A stretch of 33,817 nucleotides of DNA from Synergistaceae bacterium (lineage in GTDB: Bacteria; Synergistota; Synergistia; Synergistales; Synergistaceae). This document shows, piece after piece, positions 5,903 through 13,497 of the stretch. The stretch's first letter is position 1. Every line of letters begins with the position of its first letter. Where the stretch lies: the NCBI GenBank assembly GCA_031258255.1, contig JAIRNC010000105.1:1-33817 (forward strand), written 5' to 3'. A program made the position numbers and the translations under genes. Below the pieces are notes generated by a model. That model was not told the DNA's origin. It saw only the letters and a program-made list of their open reading frames with translations, and searched no databases.

Positions 5903-7199
5903 TGAACAGCGCGTCCTGCAGCCTACGGAGTTGCAGGACCAGGGCGCTCTGATCGAGGTCCACGTCCGCGTAGGTGATCAGCCCGCCGCGCTCTACGTCC
6001 CTTTTCATCACGGTGTTCTTGTTGACGAGGCCCAAGGGCAGGACATCCTTCTCCTCTGCGTCGCGTGACGAGATGAACGTCCCCCGGACGGTGAAGCCAC
6101 CTATGCCGTCTAGGCGTTCGCCCGCCTTTAGGTCACGCTTCGCTACCGTGCCGGTCTCTGCCACGTGCCCGGCGCGGGGCACGATGGTCGGCATCCCGTC
6201 GAGACACGCCTTTGCGACGGACAGCGGAGTCTCCAGGCTCGCCAGGTGGTACGGCCTGTAAAGCGCGTAGTTCGGGCCGCTGCCGAGCTTCAAGTATTGC
6301 AGCTCGTGGTTCACGTCCGGCCTGTCGGACGCGAAGATGAGGAACACGCCCGGCGCGACGCCGTTCACGTACTCTATCGTCCTGTAGCTGTTCAGTATGC
6401 CGCCCCGCCCCTCGCTCTTGAGACTGAGCAGATCCGGCAGATCCTTCACGCTCCCCGAAGCGCCGTGCGCCCCCATGACGTCCGGCAGGAAGCCGGTGGC
6501 GTTCGCCATCGCGGTCATCTCCACCATCGTCTTCGTGCCGTCCTTGAACGAGCAGATCATCTTGGCGCTGGCACCCTTGCCCTTCGCCTCCTCCGCGACG
6601 CTCTCCGGCGTGCAGTCGTAGTCGACGGCGTTGTTCTTGCCCTTGCCGATCACGCGCACGTCAAAGCCCAGGGCATCCGCGAAGTCAAAGAGCTCTATCG
6701 TGGCGGCGGGCTCGTCCCCGGCGCTGCCTGTGTAGACGACGCCGGCGTTCGATGCGAGCTTATGGAGTATGTGGCCTATGCAGACGTCGGTCTCCACGTT
6801 GAGCATGACTATGTGCTTTTTGCAGTTGATCGCGTCGATGGCCGCCTTCGCCCCTGCCTCCGGGGCGCCAGTGGCGTCCACGACGCAATAGATGGCGCGG
6901 CACTTCGTGGCGAGCTCGCTGTTCTCCGAGGCGACGCACTTCCCCTCCGCCAGGAGTTTGTCCCCCTCCTCGACCGTGCCGGCGAAATCGTAGTCCCTGC
7001 CCTCCGAAAGCCCGGCGCAGTCGAATGCGGCTTTCGCGTTCTCCATTACGACGTCGGCTACGACTGCTGGCCGCATCCCCTTCATGGACGCCATCTGCAC
7101 TACCAGCCCTCGGCCCATCTGCCCAGCGCCGACTATGCCTGTCATTATCGGCAGGCCCCTCTCTTCAAGCTCTCTCAGCCTGTAATTCATGCCAAGCAT
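5856..7199 (-). CDS. NAD(P)-binding, SAF-domain oxidoreductase (homoserine dehydrogenase-like)
   Basis: A 447-aa protein with an N-terminal Rossmann domain (VGAGQMG, about 23-29), a central segment rich in conserved Gly/Asp (TGSAGDEPAATIELFDFA), and a C-terminal SAF domain from about 345 (VAKRDLKAGERLDGIGG, then GLVNKNTVMKRDVERGGLITYADVDLD). The family is related to homoserine dehydrogenase-like oxidoreductases, with substrate mostly undefined. ATG at 7199 is chosen because GAGGGG lies 7 bp upstream and the protein then starts MLGMNYRLRELEERG; a longer frame to 7295 runs into the zinc transporter gene. The last 15 or so residues (after LRRLQDALF) are read from the antisense of the OsmC-like gene and look like a replaced C-terminus. 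Confidence 0.8.
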   Translation of the reverse strand: MLGMNYRLRELEERGLPIMTGIVGAGQMGRGLVVQMASMKGMRPAVVADVVMENAKAAFDCAGLSEGRDYDFAGTVEEGDKLLAEGKCVASENSELATKCRAIYCVVDATGAPEAGAKAAIDAINCKKHIVMLNVETDVCIGHILHKLASNAGVVYTGSAGDEPAATIELFDFADALGFDVRVIGKGKNNAVDYDCTPESVAEEAKGKGASAKMICSFKDGTKTMVEMTAMANATGFLPDVMGAHGASGSVKDLPDLLSLKSEGRGGILNSYRTIEYVNGVAPGVFLIFASDRPDVNHELQYLKLGSGPNYALYRPYHLASLETPLSVAKACLDGMPTIVPRAGHVAETGTVAKRDLKAGERLDGIGGFTVRGTFISSRDAEEKDVLPLGLVNKNTVMKRDVERGGLITYADVDLDQSALVLQLRRLQDALFIKATALRRRASPMSF

Positions 7200-7291
7200 T
7201 GCAAATCCCCTCTTCCTCGCAAAGTCAACGAATCCCTGATCGAACGAACGCCTGCCCCCAAATAAGCGGAGCGGCGCCGGTTTACCAGGCG

Positions 7292-8119
7292 TCACAAAAA
7301 CAGGAGCAGCGAAAGGCCCATGACGGCCATGCCGGCCACGAGCCCGTAAATGCAGAGGTGGTGTTCGCCGTACTCCTCGGCGGTAGGGAGCAGCTCGTCA
7401 AAGGAGATGAACACCATGATCCCTGCCACTGCGGCGAAAAGCACGCCGAAAAGGGCCTCGGTGAAGAACGGCATGAGCAGCACGTATCCCACGAGCGCGC
7501 CCAGGGGTTCCGCCAAGCCGGAGAGAAAGGAGTAGACGAAGGCCTTTTTGCGGTCGCCGGTCGCGTAGAAGATGGGCACCGACACGGAGATGCCCTCCGG
7601 TATGTTGTGAATGGCTATCGCTATGGCGATCGCCGTCCCGAGCGCAGGCTCGATCAGAGCTCCCGTGAACGTGGCCATGCCCTCCGGAAAGTTATGGATG
7701 GCCAGGGCTAACGCCGTAAACATGCCAGTGCGGTGCAGCTTTGACATGTCATGGTGTTTTAGCGCGTGCTCTTCGGCGGTCATTGACAGCTCCTCTATGG
7801 TGTGCGCCTCGTGCGGGTTCTCTCCCTCCGGGACAAGCTTGTCTATGACGGCCGCTAGCGCTATCCCACCGAAAAACGCGCCCACGGTCCCCCACGCCCC
7901 TCCGGCCTCACCCCACTCTGCGGTGAGGTGCGTCCGGGCTATTGCCAGAATCTCGACGAACGACACATAGACCATAACCCCGGCGGAAAATCCCATGCTC
8001 AGGGCCAGAAACCGGTTGTTGGCGCGCTTGACGAAAAAAGCCAGCGCCGACCCCACTCCAGTTGACAGCCCGGCCACGAGCGTCAGGGCAAAGGCCAGAA
8101 GGACGCTGTTCGTGCCTAT
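7292..8119 (-). CDS. zupT: ZIP-family zinc transporter, ZupT type
   Basis: Polytopic inner-membrane divalent-metal importer with eight predicted helices. The ZIP metal-site helices are obvious: [14 protein letters not shown] and [19 protein letters not shown], each with the His-Asn/Pro-Glu-Gly signature. A His-rich cytosolic loop ([17 protein letters not shown]) precedes them. The first standard start codon is GTG at 8077, but it has no ribosome-binding site and would truncate helix 1. Fourteen codons upstream an ATA codon (8117-8119) sits 6 bp after GGGGAGGGG and adds [13 protein letters not shown], completing the helix; I take ATA as the start, with 8077 as the conservative alternative. A sigma-70 promoter lies just upstream at 8177-8205. 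The SAF-domain oxidoreductase gene follows. Confidence 0.85.
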   Translation of the reverse strand: MGTNSVLLAFALTLVAGLSTGVGSALAFFVKRANNRFLALSMGFSAGVMVYVSFVEILAIARTHLTAEWGEAGGAWGTVGAFFGGIALAAVIDKLVPEGENPHEAHTIEELSMTAEEHALKHHDMSKLHRTGMFTALALAIHNFPEGMATFTGALIEPALGTAIAIAIAIHNIPEGISVSVPIFYATGDRKKAFVYSFLSGLAEPLGALVGYVLLMPFFTEALFGVLFAAVAGIMVFISFDELLPTAEEYGEHHLCIYGLVAGMAVMGLSLLLFL

Positions 8120-8176
8120 GCTTTTCCCCTCCCCCGTCCGCAGCGGCGAGATGCGTGTCCGCGCGAACCTGTAGCA

Positions 8177-8205
8177 TTTTTACCAACAACGCTGGCACAT
8201 GTCAA
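8177..8205 (-). promoter_or_regulatory. sigma-70 promoter of the zinc transporter gene
   Basis: On the minus strand a perfect -35 TTGACA (8200-8205) is followed by a 17-bp spacer and TAAAAA (8177-8182, 4 of 6 match to consensus). It lies in the gap between the PucR-type regulator gene and the transporter gene and about 58 bp before the proposed ATA start, so the transporter is probably transcribed independently of the regulator. Confidence 0.7.
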
Positions 8206-8258
8206 GCGAACGGATGCCCGGCAGGACGAGGGCATTTACTTTTCCTCGCAAACTGGCC

Positions 8259-9830
8259 TCAGTGCAGCTTTGGGTTGAGATGGAGGAGTTTCAGGGCGAC
8301 TGCCGCTTCCAGGCGTTTTTCACCTGTGGACAGGTCCAGGCCGGTGAGTTCGCAAATCCTCTCATAGCGATAGTGGATCGTGTTGTAGTGAACCTTGAGC
8401 CATCGTGCCGTTGCCTTGAAATTCCAGTCCTGCTCGACTAAGACCCGCAGGGTGTACAGCAGGTTCTCGTCGTGCAGGAGCTTGCCGAGGCGGGAGACGA
8501 AAAATTTGTGCGCCTCAGCGGATCCAGCGATGGGCGCCAAGACCGTGAGGACGCCCATTTCGTCCCACACGTGAAGGCCTCCGTCTCCGCTCGAATTGCG
8601 CATCATCTCTATAGCGCGCCTCGCCTCGTCGTAGCTCTCGCTCAACTTCCCAAAACCGTTCTTTTCGTTCCCGATCCCCACTGAAAGGGTGTATCCTGTG
8701 CTGGCCCTCACTTTCTCCTGGACATCCTTGCAGCACTGCAGCAGCTTCTCGCTGAAATTCTGTCGCCGCCCGACATTCACTATGAAGACGATGTACTCGC
8801 TCATCGTGAGGCAGGGAAGGTTTTGAAAGACGAAGTTCATCTCGTTTTTACAGATGGCGTAGACGCGCTCCCTTGCCTCCTGGTGCCTCGCTGCGCCTTC
8901 GTCTGGCAATCGCTCGCCGGCGCCGTTTTTATCGTTGCTGTCTATATTGAAGATGACGACACGGAGCTTTCCCGTAAGATCCCACCCGAAGGCGCGGGAC
9001 CTGTTGATGATCTCCTCGTGATGCCGTATGTTGCCCATCAGCAGATCCTGCACGAATTCGTTGTGATAACGGGCCTCTATCTCCATCGCCATGATCTCTT
9101 TCTGGAGCGCCAGGTGCATAGCGGTCTTCGCGTGCTCCAGGATTACGTGCCAGAGCGCGTTGCCGGCTGGGTCGCGCTCGAAGATGAAGTAGCCGTGGAC
9201 GAATTGCGAAAGGGTGACGCGCTCGTGCCGATACTTTTCGAGGAGCGCCCCCTCGTCCTCCGTAAAGCAGTCTTCCGGGAAGGATCTCCCCGATGAGTAA
9301 TAGCGTTTTTTCATCGTATCGCTTACGAAACACACGCCGCAGTTCAAAAGAGACTCCATGTTCGCAAGCACATCGGAGGAACCGCCCCCGTCCCTTAAAA
9401 TATCCGAGAAGGAGCGCAGCACGGTTTCGGAAAACCGCACGCTCCCCACCTCCTCGGAGTTCATGATCACGATGCGCATGATGTCTGAGTAGGACAGCTC
9501 AAGGGGGAGCATGAGGATGGGGAAGCCGGCCTGGTCGGCAAAATCCTTGGCCCCATGGGATATTTGCCTGATGAACCTGTTTTTAAAACCCAGCGCCACG
9601 ATCCCAGCCTCATACATGCCCCTGACGAAATCCTCGAAGCCTTTGGCGCTGTTGCGAAACTGATAGCCGGAGAAGAGCAAAAACTCCCCTCCCCGAAGCC
9701 ACTGGGAGATGTCCGGGGTTTCCATGACGTTCACGCTCCTCACGTTTTTCATAAGCCCGGATTCGCCAGCTATTAGCGTGACTCCCGATAATTCGGGTAT
9801 TTTTAAAATTTGCTCGACCGTCAGAGACAT
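8259..9830 (-). CDS. PucR-family transcriptional regulator
   Basis: A 523-aa regulator with three parts. The N-terminal PucR sensing domain (about 8-125) begins VEQILKIPELSGVTLIAGESG and contains VMETPDISQWLRGGEFLLFSGYQ in broken form. A central GGDEF-like region (about 275-410) is degenerate, with TLSVGIGNEKNGFG where the signature would be. The C-terminal PucR helix-turn-helix (about 460-520) reads TARWLKVHYNTIHYRYERI then TGLDLSTGEKRLEAAVALKL. Family members respond to purine or amino-acid-derived metabolites and usually control neighbouring catabolic genes. Here the neighbours on the same strand are the zinc transporter and the SAF oxidoreductase, though the transporter has its own promoter. 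Start ATG 9830 has AAGGTG 7-8 bp upstream. Confidence 0.88.
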   Translation of the reverse strand: MSLTVEQILKIPELSGVTLIAGESGLMKNVRSVNVMETPDISQWLRGGEFLLFSGYQFRNSAKGFEDFVRGMYEAGIVALGFKNRFIRQISHGAKDFADQAGFPILMLPLELSYSDIMRIVIMNSEEVGSVRFSETVLRSFSDILRDGGGSSDVLANMESLLNCGVCFVSDTMKKRYYSSGRSFPEDCFTEDEGALLEKYRHERVTLSQFVHGYFIFERDPAGNALWHVILEHAKTAMHLALQKEIMAMEIEARYHNEFVQDLLMGNIRHHEEIINRSRAFGWDLTGKLRVVIFNIDSNDKNGAGERLPDEGAARHQEARERVYAICKNEMNFVFQNLPCLTMSEYIVFIVNVGRRQNFSEKLLQCCKDVQEKVRASTGYTLSVGIGNEKNGFGKLSESYDEARRAIEMMRNSSGDGGLHVWDEMGVLTVLAPIAGSAEAHKFFVSRLGKLLHDENLLYTLRVLVEQDWNFKATARWLKVHYNTIHYRYERICELTGLDLSTGEKRLEAAVALKLLHLNPKLH

Positions 9831-9905
9831 ATTTTCTCACCTTCGTCCTCTGTAAAGTGGGAAGCGCGACCGTGCAAAAATCCTGGGTCACTAAATCCCC
9901 CTTTG

Positions 9906-9911
9906 ATTATA
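9906..9911 (-). promoter_or_regulatory. candidate -10 element of the PucR-type regulator gene
   Basis: A perfect TATAAT on the minus strand lies in an AT-rich patch about 75 bp upstream of the regulator start codon. The -35 region is only a T-run followed by A-run, which could act as an UP-like element. The -10 is clear; the full promoter is uncertain. Confidence 0.4.
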
Positions 9912-9942
9912 AATTCAATAACTTTTTTAAAAAAAGGCATTT

Positions 9943-10458
9943 TCATAGAGGTTGCTTTAAGCAAGATGCGCCTCGCCTTCTCACCTTCCCCCCGGCCCTC
10001 GAGCGCCGGGCTCGGAAAAATGCCACCCACCGCAGAGATAACAGCCACAAAGCGTCATCCACAGTAACTATGCCGTCCTGGTAGTACGTCGTGTCCGCGT
10101 CCCCTAAGACACCTCTCAGTTTTTTTATCATGTGCGCGGCCGTGAAGCGAGATACCCCGATGCCCCTTGCGAGGGCGGTGGGCGACTTGCCTTTTTTGTC
10201 GTGAGTGAACAGGAAGACGGCCCAGAACCATTCCCTGAGCCCCGAGTGGCTCCCGTGTATGGCAGTCCCGGCCGTTATGGACGTCTGGCGTCCGCAATTG
10301 CGGCATTGATAAAGGCTGCGGTCTTTCAGGAGGGTATATTCCTTGCGCTGACATTTAGGGCACGTGAAACCACCCGGCCACTTGATGTGAAAGAAGTGTT
10401 TATGGCAATCCTCCTCAGTCTTGAACTGATCCATGAAATCAACGAAGCCCTTTTCCAT
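9943..10458 (-). pseudogene. IS1595-type transposase remnant, 3' truncated
   Basis: The frame keeps the N-terminal part of an IS1595/ISXO2-family transposase: a zinc ribbon with CPKC (about 33-36) and CRNC (52-55), then the characteristic segment SGLREWFWAVFLFTHDKKGKS split over about 73-92 and a helix-turn-helix-like region (ARGIGVSRFTAAHMIKKL). It reaches the position of the first catalytic Asp (GIVTVDDA) and then runs into unrelated sequence and a stop. Most of the DDE/DDN nuclease domain, well over 100 residues, is missing, so it is inactive. The start is set at Met 10458; an in-frame start at 10476 is possible. No clear terminal inverted repeats were found, so the ends of the former insertion sequence are unknown. 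Confidence 0.75.
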
Positions 10459-10690
10459 CGGCCGCACAGCCCTCACCCCCTGATCCTTACGTATAAAGGC
10501 CGCGAGGTGCTTCCCCGCGGCTCTTCGCTCTTATCCGTCTGTCTGTCGTCTCTGGCTCATCCCCGCTAGCCCTGCTTCTCTGAATGATAAAAAATGGCCG
10601 TCTCTCTCGGAATCGTTACTTCCTTAAAAGACATAATTTCCATTAAGAAGATAATGATCGTTTTTTTAACGAAAATCACTATGAAATGTT

Positions 10691-10704
10691 CCTGAAATTT
10701 CAGG
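10691..10704. promoter_or_regulatory. perfect 14-bp palindrome CCTGAAATTTCAGG
   Basis: An exact dyad in AT-rich DNA about 170 bp upstream of the glycosyltransferase start. Its symmetry and length are typical of a dimeric repressor site, but no regulator is encoded next to it and no second copy was noticed in the window. Chance occurrence in AT-rich sequence is possible. Confidence 0.3.
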
Positions 10705-10781
10705 CATAAATTTGTATGCTCGTTGAGGGCCGAGCCAGCCATGGATGGGCCGCCGGATAAAAACGCGCGCCCAATATGCCT

Positions 10782-10809
10782 TTGACGCGCTCCTGGGCGC
10801 TGGTAAATC
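10782..10809 (+). promoter_or_regulatory. candidate promoter of the GT8 glycosyltransferase
   Basis: TTGACG (10782-10787) is followed by a 16-bp spacer and TAAATC (10804-10809). The -35 is good and the -10 weak. A competing -10 candidate, TAAAAT, lies at about 10823-10828 without a good -35. Either would give a short leader to the TTG start at 10872. Confidence 0.3.
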
Positions 10810-10871
10810 TGGTTCGTTTACGGTAAAATTGCACGGTTTTCACATTTACGGACTCGGAGGGAGGCTTTGTT

Positions 10872-11903
10872 TTGGCGAAAGATGGCGAAACCATACACGT
10901 CGCCCTGGCCATCCATGATCCAAACGGCGGTTACTCAAGACATTCCGGGGTCGTCATGACATCCATTTTCGAGAGGACAGGGAGCGCCGTTTGCGTGCAC
11001 ATACTGCACGACGAGACCCTGACGGAGAAAAATCGGTCGTTTCTGAGAGAGGTGGCGGAGACGTCAGCCCAGATGATCGAGTTTCACGACGTTTCGCAGG
11101 CTATAGGGCGGATGGGGCGCGACGCGACTCGCTCGGCTAAGGAAAAACTCTCGGTTGGCGCTCTCTTTCGTCTGCTGATCCCAGAGGTCGTTACCGCTGA
11201 AAAGGTCATCTATCTGGACAGCGACATCGTCGTCAACATGGATATCAGGCAGCTGTGGGACATCCCGCTTGGCGAAAATTCCGTCGCAGGCGCATTGGAT
11301 AGAGGGCGCTTGAGACCTTATGGCCGTTTTTCATCGGTCGCGCTGGAATTCGCCCTGATTGGCTGCGATAGAAAGGCATACATAAATACCGGCGTTTTGT
11401 TGCTTAATATCGCCCGGATAAGGGAAAGGTATGAATTGATCCCACAGAGCATAGAGTGGTATGCGCGCCATGCCCATATCACGAGACATGTGGATCAGGA
11501 CATGATCAACTCATGTTTCAGGGGGGACATAAAGATCATAGACAGCAAGTTCAACAACTGTCACTCCCATGACGGCGACATCTCTGATAACATCCTGCAC
11601 GCGGTTGGCCCCGGAAAGCCGTGGAACGGGCCAAAATTCAACGCGCTGCACCGCCTTTACTGGAAAACCTTTCTCAAAACCCCCTGGGGCAGGCTCGGAC
11701 CGGAGGAGGTCGCGGATCTCATGTTCGACGTCTTCGGCCGCTCCCCTCTGATGCACGCTCACACGAGGCAGTGTTACAGGAGGATAATTTTTCGCCTTTA
11801 TAAGGACATCGTCCGCAACGAAGCGACAAGCATAACGCTGGTTTTATGCAAGGAGTTGAAGCATCGCCTGACAAGCATCGGAGGGCGCGCCGATGCCGGG
11901 TAA
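10872..11903 (+). CDS. family 8 glycosyltransferase (LPS-type)
   Basis: A 343-aa GT8 enzyme that transfers glucose or galactose from a UDP-sugar; bacterial members mostly build the LPS core. The GT-A nucleotide/metal site is KVIYLDSDIVVN, with the DxD motif at Asp116-Ser-Asp118. Downstream are the usual FNAG-like segment AYINTGVLLLNIARIRE and the acceptor-side HVDQDMIN; a late metal-binding HAVGPGKPWNG segment is also visible. The TTG start has GGAGGGAGG 7 bp upstream (10857-10864), excellent spacing. It stands alone, convergent to the large envelope operon, and is followed by a foldback element and a terminator. The precise sugar and linkage cannot be told from sequence. Confidence 0.88.
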   Translation: MAKDGETIHVALAIHDPNGGYSRHSGVVMTSIFERTGSAVCVHILHDETLTEKNRSFLREVAETSAQMIEFHDVSQAIGRMGRDATRSAKEKLSVGALFRLLIPEVVTAEKVIYLDSDIVVNMDIRQLWDIPLGENSVAGALDRGRLRPYGRFSSVALEFALIGCDRKAYINTGVLLLNIARIRERYELIPQSIEWYARHAHITRHVDQDMINSCFRGDIKIIDSKFNNCHSHDGDISDNILHAVGPGKPWNGPKFNALHRLYWKTFLKTPWGRLGPEEVADLMFDVFGRSPLMHAHTRQCYRRIIFRLYKDIVRNEATSITLVLCKELKHRLTSIGGRADAG

Positions 11904-11933
11904 TTCCGATTCTAACTCAAAAGAACTATAATT

Positions 11934-12129
11934 GATTTAGGGAATCGCTGATTAAATGTTCTTTGAGCGAAATGGAGCAGATTCGTCCGCTTCCCGAAAT
12001 GGCATCCGTGAAAATGGCCACAGGCGTAGCAGAGCTACGTTGAGGACCATTTTTGCGGCTGACATGAAGGGAACGGGCGAAGATGCTCATTGCAGCCAAA
12101 GGTTATTTAATCAGCGGTTCCTTAGAATC
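11934..12129. repeat. foldback / MITE-like element with about 90-bp arms
   Basis: The terminal repeats GGAATCGCTGATTAAAT (11941-11957) and its inverse (12105-12121) differ at one position, and the similarity extends a few bases outward. The two arms (about 11941-12030 and 12034-12121) remain roughly 70 percent complementary along their whole length, meeting at CGTAGC-AGA-GCTACG. It encodes nothing. The structure fits a non-autonomous miniature inverted-repeat element or a very long structured RNA. It is not obviously related to the IS1595 remnant upstream. No target-site duplication was established. Confidence 0.65.
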
Positions 12130-12154
12130 GGAATAGCGCGACGCGCGTTGCGCC

Positions 12155-12180
12155 CAACGCGAAGCGTTGAGGTTTTCTTT
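12155..12180 (+). terminator. rho-independent terminator of the glycosyltransferase
   Basis: The stem CAACGC/GCGTTG with a GAA loop (12155-12169) is followed by AGGTTTTCTTT. An alternative perfect stem, CGCGTTG/CAACGCG with a CGCC loop (12144-12161), shares its 3' arm with the terminator, so the two cannot form together. Confidence 0.55.
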
Positions 12181-12182
12181 CA

Positions 12183-12209
12183 AATCAACTTGTAATAGAC
12201 GAGTTGGTT
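12183..12209 (-). terminator. weak hairpin just after waaA
   Basis: AATCAACT (12183-12190) pairs with AGTTGGTT (12202-12209), allowing G-T pairs, 8 bp after the waaA stop codon. No T-run follows on the minus strand, so it may be only a 3'-end stabilising hairpin. It is the only candidate seen for ending the large envelope operon. Confidence 0.25.
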
Positions 12210-12216
12210 AAATTAG

Positions 12217-13497
12217 CTACGGGAGCGCCAGGTATCTTCCCAGCACCGCCAGCGTCCTTTCGGCGGCGCCTGAGTTCGCCGCGAAGTAACCCCGGCTGCC
12301 CTCTTTGCGCGGGATGGCATCATCTGCCACAAGGCGCCATAGTCTCTCTATGTCGTCCGCCGTCTCGACGCGGAAGGACATTCCCGCGGCGTCCAGCTCG
12401 CTCGCGTGTCTTGCGAAATTCTCCATGTGCGGCCCGTGCAGGACGGGGACATCCCATATCGCCGGCTCCAGTATGTTCTGGCCGCCCCTCGGGACGAGGC
12501 TGCCGCCTATGAAGGCAGCCGTGGCCAGGCCGTACAGCTCGAAGAGCGTGCCTATCACGTCCACTATCAGTATGTCCGCCTCAAGGGGGCCGCGCAGGTT
12601 CGAGTAAAGCTCCGCGCTGCACTTGAGCCTGGCTTTCTGAAGTATCTCCTCCGACCGGGCGGGGTGCCTCGGGACGATGACGAGCTTCGCGCCTTCTAAT
12701 GGGTCATTGCCGGCCCTCAGGCGCCCAAAGGCCTCCAGCACCGCTTCGTCCTCTCCAGGGTGCGTGCTGCCGGCCACGAAGCAGACGCCGCCGCCCGGCA
12801 GGATTTTTTCGCGCAGTCCGTGGATCTTCGGCGCGGCGCTCTCCCTCCTCTCGATGATCGCGTCGACCTTCGTGTCGCCGGTGACGGTTATCCTCGATCT
12901 TTCCGCGCCCATAAACGACATGCGGGCCGCGTCCTCCTCACTGCGCGCCAGGAGCGCGTCGAACAGGCCGTATGCCTCTTTCAGCAGGGGCATCGCCATC
13001 TTCGCCCGCGCGAGGCTCCTGTCAGATATCCTGCCGTTGATCAGGAGCGCCGGTATGCCCCTCCGCTTCATCTCGAACAGGATGTTCGGCCAGACCTCCG
13101 TCTCGACGGTGGCGTAGACGGCTGGCCCTATCGCGTCTGCCGCGCGCCTCGTTATCCTCGGTATGTCCCAGGGGGCGAAAACGCGCGCCGCTATCTTCGG
13201 GCCCATGAGCATGTCGGCGTTTTGCGCGCCCGTTTCAGTCACAGTGGACAGCAGGACGGCGCCGTCCCATCCGGAAGCGGCTATTTTGTCCGCTATGGGC
13301 CTCGCTGCCTGGACTTCTCCCACGGAGACAGCGTGCAGCCAGAGCGTCTTGCCCGGTTTCAGCCTCTCGATTTTCCAGGCCGGGTACATGCCCTGCCTCT
13401 CGTCGAACCCCTCGGCGTGACGCTTGCGCAGCCAGCCCTCGATAAACGGGTAGGCTATGGAAGACGCCGCCGCGTATGCCGTCATGGCGAAGCCCAT
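12217..13497 (-). CDS. waaA: Kdo transferase WaaA (KdtA)
   Basis: A 426-aa GT30 glycosyltransferase that moves Kdo from CMP-Kdo onto lipid IV-A at the cytosolic face of the inner membrane. The N-terminal hydrophobic segment and GFDERQG (about 30-36) match the acceptor-side region with its catalytic Glu. Typical motifs follow: LWLHAVSVGEVQAARP (about 52-67), TVETEVWPN (130-138), NGRISDRS (about 154-161), FVAGSTHPGEDE and, for the donor site, IGGSLVPRGGQNILEPA. It is the last gene of the envelope operon: its ATG immediately follows the kdsD stop codon (TAG-ATG), so translation is probably coupled. It may add one or more Kdo residues; that cannot be told from sequence. Confidence 0.95.
   Translation of the reverse strand: MGFAMTAYAAASSIAYPFIEGWLRKRHAEGFDERQGMYPAWKIERLKPGKTLWLHAVSVGEVQAARPIADKIAASGWDGAVLLSTVTETGAQNADMLMGPKIAARVFAPWDIPRITRRAADAIGPAVYATVETEVWPNILFEMKRRGIPALLINGRISDRSLARAKMAMPLLKEAYGLFDALLARSEEDAARMSFMGAERSRITVTGDTKVDAIIERRESAAPKIHGLREKILPGGGVCFVAGSTHPGEDEAVLEAFGRLRAGNDPLEGAKLVIVPRHPARSEEILQKARLKCSAELYSNLRGPLEADILIVDVIGTLFELYGLATAAFIGGSLVPRGGQNILEPAIWDVPVLHGPHMENFARHASELDAAGMSFRVETADDIERLWRLVADDAIPRKEGSRGYFAANSGAAERTLAVLGRYLALP

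Larger units (their letters stand above)
10459..10871. other. non-coding region between transposase remnant and glycosyltransferase
   Basis: About 410 bp without a credible gene. The stretch 10570-10720 is strongly AT-rich and unlike the surrounding GC-rich genes, suggesting decayed mobile DNA. It contains a GC hairpin (GCCGCG/CGCGGC, about 10499-10522), a perfect 14-bp palindrome (10691-10704) and a weak promoter candidate for the glycosyltransferase, listed separately. Confidence 0.6.
11904..12216. other. intergenic region between convergent genes, rich in inverted repeats
   Basis: This 313-bp stretch contains no gene. It holds an outer perfect 12-bp inverted repeat (11904-11915 with 12122-12133), a long foldback element nested inside it, a plus-strand terminator and a short hairpin next to the end of waaA. 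The content is listed separately. Confidence 0.7.

Noticed and set aside
6165-7265. 366-codon plus-strand open frame opposite the SAF-domain oxidoreductase
   Set aside because: Antisense shadow: Arg/Val/His-rich, no domain, while the minus strand has a clear Rossmann and SAF protein.
9831-10871. Intact IS1595-family insertion sequence
   Set aside because: The transposase frame ends before the catalytic core and no paired terminal inverted repeats were identified.
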